64,000 nucleotides of DNA from the NCBI RefSeq assembly GCF_902806685.2, contig NC_048561.1, positions 5,483,439 to 5,547,438 on the forward strand, given 5' to 3'. How positions within the stretch are numbered: the first letter of the stretch is position 1; each line of letters begins with the position of its first letter. The DNA is from Maniola hyperantus. Its lineage: Eukaryota; Arthropoda; Insecta; Lepidoptera; Nymphalidae. This document shows, piece by piece, positions 11,301-20,200 of this stretch. The notes below the pieces were generated by a model. It saw nothing but the letters and a program-made list of their open reading frames with translations, made no database searches and was not told the origin of the DNA. A program made the position numbers and the translations under genes.

Positions 11301-14119
11301 ACTCGCACTTGGCCGGTTTTTCTGAAGATCAACACCTCAAAAGCTTGCAGGGTGATAATTTGCTTCCTTGACAAAACGACATAATACAATTTTCGGCGAA
11401 TATTCTTTAAAAAAATGTACTCACGATCGTCGTAGTCGTCATCGTCGCCGAAGTCGGGCGCGTCGTCGAAGTCGTCGTCGCTGTGCCTCTTCTCCTCCTT
11501 CATCACCATCTCCACTTTGACCTCCTTGTCCAGTTCCAACACCGCTGCCAATCAAACATTTATTTATTTACTGGTACTAATTCTGAGCCCAACCAAATTT
11601 TAGAGTATTCCCATCCTCTGCTTACTAATGTAATATGAAAAGGACAGACGCAGTTTGACAGTTTTAAATTTAATTTTTAGATGGTAAAGCCCGTGATTTT
11701 AGCGCACAGTCGCGAGCCTACTGTTTAAATTTGTAGCGTGCACTAAAATTTAGAGTCTTTAAATGTACAGTTCATGTTCTGTCCCTTTTAAGCATTGTTA
11801 AAAAGAAAAGGATGCAGATACTCTAAATTTAGTTTAGAGAAAGACAACAGAATCGGTGCCAGTAGCTTATGCTTGTGACTTATATTTAGAAGACAGGATG
11901 ATGCCCGCGACTTTGGCCGCGTGGATTTAGATTTTTAAAAATCCCGTGGGAACTCTGATTTTCCGGGATAAAAAGTAGCCTATGGGCTTCCCCAGGATGC
12001 AAGCTACCTCTGTGCGAAATTTTATTAAAATCGGTTGAACGGATGGGCCGTGAAAAGCTAGCAGACAGACAGACTGGTCATTCACACTTGGCCAGCATGG
12101 TAGATTATGGTCACAACCCTTCTCATTCTGAAAGGAGACATGCTCATGATCATATTGATCATGATGATGACGATGACACATGTGGATCTTCCTTTAGACT
12201 TCTGGAGGTCTAAATGAAGTATTCAGACCCTGGGGTCTGAACACATCACCCAGGCTCAGGCCCTAGTTTCAAGGACTCACCTTGCAGGTCACTGAGCGCA
12301 GTGACAGGGTCCAGGCAGCTCATGAAGGTCTTCTCGCACTCCTGCACTTGGCGCTTGAAGTCGGCCGCATCCCGCAACCGTGCGATACAGGGCTCGCAGA
12401 TCAGACGGCTCTGACTGTTGGGGCCACCAGACTTAGAGTATGATATCTGTGGACATAGATTTACAGTCAAGCCACACAATGTAATAAATAGTTTAGATAG
12501 ATAGATGAAAAAATATTAAATAACTATTACAGAAACTAAAACTAAAAAATAATTGTATGCAAAGGCGGCCTTATTGCTCACAGCAATCTCTACCAGGCAA
12601 CCTTTGTTGAAAGGAGAAACTAGGTGTGTTGGATAGTGCTTACGTTGGATAGTAGTTTAGATAATAAATTTAGAACAGAACTTACTAGAATTAATTTAAA
12701 AATATAGTTAAGATCCTATTTTATTAACAAATTGTAAGAGCCCCATTTTTGAATTATAATAAGTGTTTCTATAAACTCTAATCAAAACACAGCTCAAACT
12801 ACTGGACGGATTGGGGTGAAATTTGGCATGCAGATAGCTATTACGACGTACGCATCAGCTAAAAAAGGATTTCTGAAAATTCAACCCCTAAGGGTGAAAT
12901 AGGGGTTTGAAATTTGTGTAGTCCTCAAAGTCAAAGTCAAATGATTTATTCAAAATAGGTAATAAATTACTCTTATTGATGGTCTGGTATGGTGTTAGAT
13001 TTGTAAGATATAGTGGTGATAATTATTACGCAAACTTAAAACTAAAGCTACGAGGGTTCCAAACGCGCCCAGGTCTGAGAAGAGCCCACAACAAACTCAG
13101 CCGGGTATTCTTTTTATTATCACCACTTTACAAAATTATTGAAACTTATTAGAACTATCACAAAGTCGTTAAGCAACTCATTCCCAAGCTTGCTTATCCT
13201 CGCGGACGAAGTCGCGGGAATTAGCTAGTAAACTTTAAATGTAGATCAATATCTACGACCAGTAACTAGGTAGGTACCTACTGTCATATGAATTGCATCA
13301 GAACAACCAGAGGTAAATTCTGACCAATCAGTTTCCAACAAAGAATCATATTCAGAATAGGTACCCATTGAGTGAGTATACCTACAGAAAACCGCTTGTT
13401 CAAGCTTCCTCTCTGGTCTACTCTGTGTTTCTAGTGCGAGTTCGCCATTCAAGCAATGAAACCCGAATACAATGGTTTTTCGAGCATATGAATAAGAAAG
13501 TTCAGACGCAAGTTAGCCCTTGACTGCAATCTCACCTGGTGGTAAGTGATGATGCAGTCTAAGATGGAAGCGGGCTAACTTGGAAGGGTTAACGCAGTTT
13601 TTGTTACACCCTTTCTACACAGCATTGAACGCTAAATCGCTTGGCGGCACGCCTCCTCCCAGACCGGAGAAAATTTAGAAATTATAAAATTCTTCTGCCG
13701 GGAATCGAACCCAGGTCCTCCCACTAATAAGACCACTGCGCCAGCGAGGTCTTCACAAAGACCAGGCATTGAAGATACAAAACAGGCTTGATACACATAG
13801 AGAAAGGCCGCATCGATTTTATAAGCCAACCAAATTCAGAGGACACCCAAACAAACGCTGCGGTAATATAAAAACAAATCCATTCTACTCGGTCGGATTA
13901 TACACCCAAAATGTAGAAAATGGACGCCATGTTCCATAGTGTGAAAAGGAACTATTTTAAACTTACAGACAAATCGAAGGTCTCTGATAACATCTCGGAG
14001 TACACTTCCCGTTTCCCCATCCAGAAATATTCAGTTGAAATGTCCTTATAACACCCTTCCGAAAGGCAACAACGGCACACAGTTGGCCCGGGACGCCAAT
14101 CGGAAGTTTTCGCAGCCAT
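1502..14119 (-). CDS. Gene A: ZAD-C2H2 zinc-finger protein (5 exons, 503 aa)
   Basis: Exons are 14119-13967, 12446-12281, 11544-11425, 9661-9461 and 2373-1502. All junctions are GT-AG with phases 0,1,1,1, and the spliced length of 1512 nt ends in TAG. Exons 1 and 2 encode a ZAD (VCRCC near residue 15, then LICEPC), the protein-interaction domain of insect zinc-finger factors, in which two Cys pairs bind one zinc. Exon 3 is acidic (runs of Asp) and exon 4 is Lys/Ser rich and probably carries nuclear localisation signals. Exon 5 holds about eight C2H2 fingers, the fifth irregular in its last ligand. It should be a nuclear DNA-binding regulator. Exon 5 opens with the same block before finger 1 (GTIIKCTTAYPF) that B, C and D carry as TIVxxSxxCPF. 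Intron 4 spans 7.1 kb and is packed with transposon debris. The target is unknown. Confidence 0.88.
2374..2869. other. Start of gene A intron 4
   Basis: Intronic sequence without a recognised element. Confidence 0.5.
2870..3115 (-). mobile_element. tRNA-derived SINE (gcctagtggttagga family)
   Basis: Read on the minus strand it has a diverged tRNA-like head (ggggattcgatcccgagcac), then the body ggtgaaggaaaacatcgtga, then ccgcacttggccagcgtggt, ending near tgatcatgatg. The best full copy is at 36424-36722. Confidence 0.75.
3116..3465. other. Unassigned intronic sequence
   Basis: A 76-codon open frame at 3064-3294 has no recognisable domain. It could be LINE remains; I do not call it a gene. 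Confidence 0.35.
3466..4012 (+). mobile_element. LINE-a 3' end, split by a nested SINE
   Basis: It contains the 3' end common to this LINE family: gatgataagaaagcttgg-like text, then gccgagtttcttgctggt, gaaccagtggtaaattaaac and a terminal (attct)n tail near 4000. The SINE at 3768-3949 is inserted after the taaattaaac segment. Other copies: 5807-6152, 28650-28828, 28884-29048, 62533-62872. Confidence 0.75.
3768..3949 (+). mobile_element. tRNA-Phe-derived SINE
   Basis: The head agcctcaatagctcaaccgg...gactgaaaaccgaaagg...cggttcaaatcccgcc has Pol III A and B boxes and resembles tRNA-Phe (GAA). Copies: 36240-36395 (-), 57203-57365 (+), 57415-57490 (-). Confidence 0.75.
4013..4512. other. Intronic sequence, nothing recognised
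   Basis: AT-rich sequence with no long open frame and no repeat end that I can identify. Confidence 0.4.
4513..4665. mobile_element. MITE (gcgattgtct / gcggttgttt family)
   Basis: It starts ggccctaccgcggttgtttg and ends aattcagccaatcgccctac. Fuller copies are at 19156-19338, 22429-22606 and 51929-52087. This copy has an internal deletion. Confidence 0.7.
4693..4734. repeat. (GTC)n microsatellite running into a 27-C homopolymer
   Basis: Five cgt/gtc triplets are followed by 27 consecutive C at 4708-4734. A run this long is prone to slippage, so its length may be an assembly artefact. Confidence 0.9.
4976..5092. mobile_element. Short palindromic MITE (cagagtcgctaatcgtta family)
   Basis: Its arms read cagagtcacttaatcgttac and gtaacgattagcgactctga around gttaaaacgagacagagcta / ctgtctcgttttaac. 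Copies or relatives lie at 35224-35348, 9297-9400 and 62888-63030. Confidence 0.75.
5147..5276. mobile_element. MITE with cctcacgcgccattttaa terminal inverted repeats
   Basis: cctcacgcgccattttaac at the left is mirrored by gctaaaatggcgcgtgagg at the right, about 128 bp end to end. Confidence 0.75.
5353..5470 (-). mobile_element. LINE-b 3' fragment
   Basis: On the minus strand it reads gagtttgttgtgggcttctt-like and then gcgcgtttggaaccctagta, matching the 3' ends at 27712-27990 and 53240-53500. Confidence 0.6.
5807..6152 (+). mobile_element. LINE-a 3' end
   Basis: Nearly the same sequence as 62533-62872, from ttttagacttgcctttacac to an (attct)n tail. It is 5'-truncated, with only the last codons and 3' UTR left. 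Confidence 0.8.
6153..6589. other. AT-rich intronic sequence
   Basis: Nothing recognised. Confidence 0.4.
6590..6985 (-). mobile_element. tRNA-derived SINE (ggcgcagtgg family)
   Basis: On the minus strand the head is ctggcgcagtggtaagcgct...gggttcgattcctggcaggg (B box), followed by a body holding gcttcggccgtggctagtta and ttagactgcatcatcactta. Other copies: 10640-10830, 13430-13760, 23195-23460, 42045-42332. Confidence 0.8.
7275..7484 (+). mobile_element. Non-autonomous Helitron-like element, type 1
   Basis: It runs ctagctgatgcccgcgac...ttagtatgga. In reverse this is a TC start and a CTAG end preceded by a short GC-rich hairpin (cgcgactt..acgggtgg), the layout known for Helitrons. The 3' terminus lies at the low-coordinate end. 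Confidence 0.7.
7485..8021. other. Intronic sequence with a short SINE remnant
   Basis: ggccacatcatcactttcca near 7802 is a SINE remnant also found at 15470-15530. The rest is unassigned. Confidence 0.4.
8022..8493. mobile_element. DNA element with ttaggctaagcgcgcac inverted ends and internal repeats
   Basis: The left end ttaggctaagcgcgcact is mirrored at the right by gtgcgcgcttagccttag. The interior carries repeated gcgatttttt(t)cgca-type blocks at about 8048, 8290, 8390 and 8443, on both strands. No transposase frame is present. Confidence 0.65.
8930..9297 (+). mobile_element. Interspersed element (ggttccgt family)
   Basis: It starts near tcaaaaggaaaaacggagcc and ends acgactgtagtacggaaccc. 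The family recurs at 10893-11322, 20497-20922, 53886-54508 and 55556-55657. Longer copies end cacttggccggttttt. Confidence 0.75.
9298..9400. mobile_element. MITE fragment (ctgtctcgttttaac family)
   Basis: ataaatctgtctcgttttaa followed by gcaaagtcaaagtacgctct matches the element at 62888-63030. Confidence 0.55.
9461..9661 (-). CDS. Gene A exon 4: Lys-rich linker
   Basis: Acceptor ccattttag, donor gtaggc, 201 nt, phase 1 to 1. It encodes a basic, low-complexity stretch (KRKSSSKIKSQSSKKSKSK) that probably acts as a nuclear localisation signal. Confidence 0.85.
9694..9909. mobile_element. Helitron-like element, type 2
   Basis: It has tctaaatatataaaaggaaa at the 5' end, then tgactgactgactgatctat, and ends gtcgcgagcataagctag|t. 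A TC start, a CTAG end and an A|T insertion site fit the Helitron rule. Confidence 0.75.
10222..10650. mobile_element. Interspersed element related to the ggttccgt family
   Basis: It begins tttagggtttcgtagccaaa and ends ggacttggccggtttttt. The end motifs match the ggttccgt family, but the interior differs, so it may be a sister family. Confidence 0.6.
10651..10830 (-). mobile_element. SINE fragment (ggcgcagtgg family)
   Basis: ggcatcgtaccggaacgcta and agccatggctgaagcctcct are body segments of this SINE. A further piece lies at 10175-10215, so the intervening element may have inserted into it. Confidence 0.6.
10893..11322 (+). mobile_element. Interspersed element (ggttccgt family), near full length
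   Basis: It runs from tagggttccgtacctcaaaa to ctcgcacttggccggttttt, about 430 bp, and lies in gene A intron 3 just downstream of exon 3. Confidence 0.75.
11425..11544 (-). CDS. Gene A exon 3: acidic linker
   Basis: Acceptor ttggcag, donor gtgagt, 120 nt, phase 1 to 1. Ends in an Asp-rich run (FGDDDDYDD) and matches exon 3 of B (111 nt), C (111 nt) and D (108 nt). Confidence 0.85.
11597..11848. mobile_element. MITE (ttttagagtattcccatcct family)
   Basis: It shares taatatgaaaaggacagacg and tttaaatttgtagcgtgcac with an oppositely oriented copy at 58409-58585. Its ends (aaattttagagtat / atactctaaatttag) are inverted. Confidence 0.65.
11897..12075 (+). mobile_element. Helitron-like type 1, truncated
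   Basis: It has gatgatgcccgcgactttgg through gctagcagacagacagact and then abuts a SINE piece at 12076-12185 (ggccagcatggtagattatg). Confidence 0.65.
12281..12446 (-). CDS. Gene A exon 2: ZAD second half
   Basis: Acceptor gtccacag, donor gtgagt, 166 nt, phase 0 to 1. It encodes the second Cys pair (ICEPC) and the following helix of the ZAD. Confidence 0.88.
12782..13229. mobile_element. Helitron-like type 2 interrupted by a LINE-b fragment
   Basis: The Helitron body (acagctcaaactactggacg ... gtgtagtcc) resumes as gcggacgaagtcgcggg...agctag after a 272-bp minus-strand LINE-b 3' end at 12927-13198. That LINE carries gctgagtttgttgtgggctc and a (gactttg)n tail. Confidence 0.75.
13430..13760 (-). 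mobile_element. SINE (ggcgcagtgg family)
   Basis: The minus-strand head ctggcgcagtggtcttatta...gggttcgattcccggcagaa is followed by the usual body. Confidence 0.75.
13967..14119 (-). CDS. Gene A exon 1: start codon and ZAD first half
   Basis: ATG at 14119 gives MAAKTSDW, and the first ZAD Cys pair lies in VCRCC. Donor gtaagt, 51 codons, phase 0. Homologous first exons in B, C and D begin at the same distance from the Cys pair, which supports this start. Confidence 0.88.
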
Positions 14120-14638
14120 TTCTGTATCAGCACTTATAACACACAAAATATAACTATCACATACTATTATAAAGCCTAATTAATATTAAATATCTATTAT
14201 AAGCCGCAAATAGACACTTTTCTTGTAATCATCGCGAAATAATGCGAAATTAAAATTAAACAAGCGACGATCTTCCATCAGCGTTTCACAAATAAATGCC
14301 ATAGACAAATTGATTGAAATATAGAGCCTATAGAGGAGCAAGCCAGAGAGCTTTTTAATTCAAACAATGCTGAGACCGCCCGGACCGCCCTGATGAGCGA
14401 GGTTACCTGACCGGACGTGTATTGTACATTCAACCAAATGTACCTATATGGCTCCAATACCTTCCGGTAGCCTGACCGTACCGTACCGGATGAAAAAACC
14501 TGACGTATATTCCCGTCCTTATTAACATATACATTCGTGGCTGAGACAGATTGTCGATTTACCAAGCAACTGGAAAAAACTTGGATGGAAAAACCAAATC
14601 AAAAGAGTAGCTAAAATCTATACCGCAGCACAGTATAG

Positions 14639-14973
14639 AACTTATTGTTGAAACTTGTTGCAGAAACTTGTTGCTAAAACTTGTTGATGAAACTTGTTGC
14701 ATAAACTTATTGCGGAAACTTGTTACAGAAACTTATTGCGGTAACTTGTTTACGAAACTTGTTGTGAAAACTTACTGACGAAACTTGTTGCCAAAACTTA
14801 TTGCAGAAACTAGTTGCGGAAACTTGTTGACGAAACTTGTTGCAGAAACTTTTTGTGTAAACTTGTTGACGAAACTTGTTGCTGAAACCTGTTAACGAAA
14901 CTTTTTGTTGAAACTTGTTGCAGAAACTTATGCAGAAACTTGCTGCGGAAAGTCAACGAAACTTGTTAACGAA
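14639..14973. repeat. 13-bp minisatellite (aacttgttgcaga)n
   Basis: About 25 units of a degenerate 13-mer centred on aacttgttg, with variation mostly in the last four bases. It lies 520-855 bp upstream of the gene A start codon. Confidence 0.88.
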
Positions 14974-15159
14974 ATAACTAACTGCCAGCAAATAAAATCT
15001 CCTCAATTTTAGGGAATATATTAAAAACGTCAATGTGGAAAATCTATGAGTCTTAACTTATTTTAAGAATAAGAAATTAGGAAAACCGTCCCTGTTTCCA
15101 CATCGAGAAAGATTAATAAAAACTATTGACAGCGTGACACTTCACAAGCTGGCGGCAGT

Positions 15160-15654
15160 TAGGGTTGCCAGGCGTCCGGATAAAGCCGGACATAGGTAGG
15201 CTTTTTGATTGTGTGTCCGGCCAAAATAAACGGTGTCCGGCTTGTCCAGCTTTTGAGCAAACGCAGGCGCAGGCGAGTCACCTAGGAGCCGAGGGAGTCG
15301 GTCGCTCCCGCAGCCGGCAGTGCCGCCCAACAACAAGATTTATGACAATAATAAAAAAAGCTTGATTTTACATACAACAACAAACACAACAAAAACAAGA
15401 ACAACAAAGAAGAAAGAAGAAAAAAGAATTTGTTTTTTAAAACAAGAGTGAATAGGCATCTTCTGGGTAAACGCGTCCCATCTTAGGCCACATCATCACT
15501 TCCCATCAGGTGTGATTGTGTGTGTGTGAAAAAAAATAAAAAATAAAAACAATTTGTTTGTCGTACCTACCTATTACTACTAATACAAAAAATCCTCAAT
15601 AATGTAGGGTGTCCGGCCTTTCTACCCAAATGTCCGGCCAAACTGGCAACCCTA
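15160..15654. mobile_element. Non-autonomous hAT-like element with target duplication
   Basis: The terminal inverted repeats are tagggttgccag / ctggcaaccct a. The flanks gcggcagt (15152-15159) and gcggcagc (15655-15662) are an 8-bp target duplication with one mismatch. Repeated tgtccggc blocks sit near both ends, and no transposase is seen. A SINE remnant lies inside at 15465-15530. Confidence 0.8.
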
Positions 15655-15662
15655 GCGGCAGC

Positions 15663-16192
15663 TCATGATCGATCAATAAAAATAGGTTAAGTGGGTTCTG
15701 ACTTCCGTTTCATCGTAGAAGAATACCTACTTTTGAGAGCCTTAACCCTAAAAATATATAGCGTCATCTAACGCTACAAAACTACGTCTAAGTTTGTAAG
15801 TAAAGACATCTAGCGGTAGACTTTAACCTATCTCTTTAAAATATTTTTTTCAAACTTACTATTTTGGACGGACGGACAGCGGAGTCTTAGTAATAGGGTC
15901 CCGTTGGCACCCTTGAGTACGGAACCCTAAAAATGGGTTAAGTAATAAAAGTAAATTTAAGATTCCTGTTGTTTTATTTAATTTCTTTATTACATGATGC
16001 CCACAACGTGCTGTGGTATTAGACTTTAGTATTTAGGTCCCGTGGGAACTCTTTTCCGGGATAAAACAGACAGACAGACTACAAAGTGATGATATAAGGG
16101 TTCCGTTTTTCCTTTTGAGGTACGGAACCCTAAAAATAGCTTATCCGTCTCCAGGATATAAGCGTTTTGGTACCTTTTGTCAAAATAGATTA
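15663..16192. other. Spacer with ggttccgt-family crumbs
   Basis: Short pieces at 15893-15935 and 16090-16135 (gggttccgtttttccttttg) belong to the ggttccgt family. Nothing else was recognised. Confidence 0.45.
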
Positions 16193-16370
16193 CAGTGCGA
16201 CAAGGCTATCTTGGCGCGTGGCAAAAATCGGAACTAACGTTGCCGTCAAGTGTCCCCTTTGTGCTTGTTTGAATATTCTATGAATATTCTAAGCTTTGTT
16301 CTTGTTTGTTCTCCAACAGCGCCCCCCTGTCAATGTCATTCAAGTGCCAAGAGAGGCTTGTCGCACTGTA
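16193..16370. mobile_element. MITE with cagtgcgacaagg terminal repeats (TA target)
   Basis: cagtgcgacaaggctatctt and gagaggcttgtcgcactg are inverted ends flanked by TA, as expected for a Tc1/mariner-type target. A second copy is at 42613-42775. Confidence 0.75.
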
Positions 16371-16546
16371 AATGATGCAAGATGATGGATCCTTGAAAAT
16401 CCTGTAGATTTTTTTAGGGTTGACACAAAAATTATTCGATTTCATAATTATTTTATTATGATGATATTTTTTACAAATATATACAATAATTACAGTTCTA
16501 CTTAATTTACTATTCACTAGGTTTTATACACATATAATTTATAGCC

Positions 16547-16752
16547 TACTAGACGAAGCCTGCGGCTTCGCCCGCGTGGATTTAGGTTTTCTATGAATCC
16601 CGATGGGAACTCTTTGATTTCCCGGGATAAAAAGTAACCTATGCTAGTCCCCAGGTGAAACTATCTCTATACCAAATTTCGTTAAAACCGGTTAAACGGA
16701 TGGGCTTTTAAAAATGCCGTGGTTGATGTTCCGGGATTAAAAGTAGCTAACT
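16547..16752 (+). mobile_element. Helitron-like type 1, rearranged
   Basis: It starts ctagacgaagcctgcggctt, continues with cccgggataaaaagtaacct, and has a second partial body (gttccgggattaaaagtagc). Confidence 0.55.
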
Positions 16753-17046
16753 CTTCGCGCAACGTTGTCCTTGTCCCGCTCGATTGGCTTCGCTCAGACC
16801 TTGACCACGCACAGCCCTACCGACACTACAATAATTACTCACACATAAAAATCGTGTGCGGACAGGCCAGTGTACCGGTAGTAGTATTCGGTAATTAAAT
16901 CTTCGCTATTATGGAGTGCCTGAGGATGGCCACCAAAGATCTTACATTACTCGACGTCTTACTCAGGACGTCGAATATCTTAAGAAGATCTCAGCCCCAC
17001 CCATGCCCACTCCTCTAACCCCCATAACAAAAAAAAGGGTATAGCA
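16753..17046. other. 3' flank of gene B
   Basis: No gene or repeat end was recognised. Confidence 0.4.
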
Positions 17047-17293
17047 CTACTGGTAGCTGTCCTCCATATGCAGCGTGGGATGTTGTCTCTTGACGTGGTT
17101 CTTCAGACACACATTCTGGCTGTAGGAGGCGGAGCACAGGCCACACTTGTACTTCTTCTCCGCACTGTGTGACTGCATGTGCACCTTCAGCGCTTTCAAC
17201 CTGGGATAGCTCTTCGCACAATGTTCACATCGGAAGTTCCTTTCCCCAGTGTGTATAGTCATATGCTCCTTTAACTGACCCGGTAGATAGAAC
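17047..17293 (-). CDS. Gene B exon 7: fingers 8-10 and stop
   Basis: The acceptor ttcttttcag precedes 17293, and the exon enters after two bases of a codon. Fingers begin FYLPGQLKEHM, CEHC and CGLC, and it ends MEDSYQ-stop. Confidence 0.9.
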
Positions 17294-20200
17294 CTGAAAA
17301 GAAATAAAAGAATAGTTCAGTCACACTTCTTATACACGAAATATGTGAGTGTGACTCATCAGGAAAATAAATTCCTCTTGTGTCACCCAGTCACACTTCT
17401 TAAGTAAATATGTGAGTGTGACTCATCAGGAAAATAAAATTCCTCTTGTGTCACACTGAGACTAAAGAGGAATTTTTTATGCACAATATAAAAAAAAACT
17501 CGAAAATCGAGTCTGAATCGCGCTTGGCCTATTTTTATTTAAAACTAGCTGCCCTGCCGAACTTCGTTCCGCCTAACAGTCGATTCAAATTTTTTAATGT
17601 TTTCTCTCCGTAAGAACCATCCTCGTACTTCAAGGAATATTATAAAAAAAAAAATTAGCGAAATCGGTTCAGCTGTTCTCGAGATTTGCGATGACCAACA
17701 CTTTTAGTGATTCATTTTTAAGAAAAAAAAATGAATTAAAACATACCTCCTATCACATACATGGCAGAGATGTTTGAAAATCTTCAAATGAGCACTCCTC
17801 GTGTGTTCCCTCAACTGTTTTCTACTCTGATAGACTTTATCACAGTCCTTGCATTTAAACAGAAAGTCCTCCTTATGCACCTCTATCATATGCTTGTGTC
17901 TCAAGGCGTTAGAAAAAAAAGATTCATCGCACTGCGTACATAGAAACACATCCTCTTTTGTATGGAACCGAGCGATATGTATGGTCATATTGTATTTGCA
18001 TTTAAACGTTTTACCACACTGCGGACACGTATATATACCTTCGGAGGGTTTATGACTTTTTAAATGGGCTTTCAGGCAACGGTCTTCAAAGTAATGGGTC
18101 CCACATATGTGGCATACACACGTGCCGAAGTGCTCTGCCATGTGAAGCCTCAACGGATGGAAGGTTGTGAACACATCGTTACACTCCATACATTTTATGT
18201 TCTCGTTGGTCAAACAGTACTTTAGTATGATGATATCGTCTTCGGATGTGTTTGAGTAGAACTTCTTGTCGTGTACTTGGGTTATGTGTGTTTGGAATGT
18301 GTTCAAGTCGCTTATTTTTTCATCGCACAGCCGACAGTCGATTCTGTGGAATGGAATAGATATATCTTTATTTGTTTAGCCATGACAAATTGGGTATGTG
18401 ACTCCAATTTTTTTATTACTTTATTATAAACTAGCTGATGCCCGCTACTTCGTACGCGTGGATTAGGTTTTTAAAAATCCTGTGGGAACTTCTAAATTTC
18501 CAGGATAAAAAGTAGCCTATGTCCTTCCTTGCAACCCGGCAAGCTACCTCTGTACCAAATTTCGTCAAAATCGGTTGAACGGTTGAGCCGTGAAAAGCTA
18601 GCAGACAGACAAACAGACACACTTTCGCATTTATAATATTAGTATGGACTAGGATAAAAATAATGACGTAAACTGAAAAAAACTAATTAAATCGATCAAA
18701 TAACAAAAAAGTTATAAGCATTTAAATATTTCTGATTAGACATAGATAGCGATATAGCATTTTGACGTCACACCTTACTAATGCCATAGTAGCTTCGTGC
18801 GGTTTCATACAAATTTTCGTTTTGCCAGAAAGGGATAGAAGACCCTCCCACTCCAAAATTAAAATTTTAATATTTTTTTCAGCGTACGTCATTATTTTTA
18901 TGCTAGTTTATAATAATATTATAAATGCGAAAGATCCTAGTAATAATATTTATCAAATTCAAAAGTAGGAAAATACCCAATTTTGAGAGCATGTTTCCGA
19001 AAAGGAGCAATCCTAGATTTAGGGGACAAGATATGAAGCTACAATATCAATTGCCATCGTCAAATCCATTAAAACAGGTCAGAAAGACCAACAGAGTTGT
19101 TCACATATGGAATAAATTGCCTAAGGATGTGGTTATGTCAAGTTCTGTTAACCAGTAGGGCGATTGTCTAAAACCTGCATCAATCATTATTACAATCTCA
19201 ATTGTTCTGATTGGATGAATTTGTGCGATTCTTGTTGCAACAATGCATTGTGGCCAATAGTGAGCGAGCATTAACCAATCAGAGATGATTGCGATCGTGA
19301 CATTGTAGCTGTCAAACAACCGCGGTAGGGCCACGGATATAGACCGCATCAGCGAAAGCTGCTTAGTCTATTATAAATAAAAAGTGCATGACAGTCTAGT
19401 GGTTAAGACATCCACCTGTCTCGTTGGTCTAGGTCTAGCGTGTTTGACTGCGGATTTTTTTTAATTTTTTTTGAGAGCTTTTTAAAAAAAACGGGAATAG
19501 AGTGCTTGATACAGCGATTAATTACCTGTAAAAGTCAATTTGACACTTGTTGTTTCTCCGCCTGAAGTTCTCGAGGATGCCCTTGTATTTCCTGATGTCG
19601 TGAGTCATCGTGTGTTCCCTCAGCTTGTCGGGGTCGACGAACTTCTGTCTGCAGTATATACAGAGGTAGTTGTTGAAGAACGCGTTGAAGGGACACGCGT
19701 AGGAGTTCTCCACTATGGTGACCGCGTTTAGAAGTGATTTGTCCTTTTCGCTGTTCGATTTCATTATTAAGTCTGAAAAAAATAATGTTAGTAAATATAA
19801 TATTTATTGCACAATATAATATATAACTCCCGCAAATTGCTAATGCGCGTGGCCGTCATTTTAGTGACGTCATCACTAAACTGAAGTTTCGAGCTGATGG
19901 TATATTTTTACTTAAATATACGTATGAATTCAAAATAACGTCATTTCGATGTTGATGAGACAAGGTTCCGGCGCAATAGCAATTTGCCGGACTTATATCG
20001 TGCAAAAAAAAAACCCGATTACGGAACCCTGGGTGCGCGAGTTTGACTAGCACTTGGCCGGTGTCAAAGTCAGTTAAAAATAGACCTCACCTAGCATTTT
20101 GTGAATCTATAGGTTTCTTATCAGTCCCATTTTCTCTCTTCACCTTGTTCACTGCAAATTTTTTTAAATAGACCTCACCTAGCATTTAAAAATAGACCTC

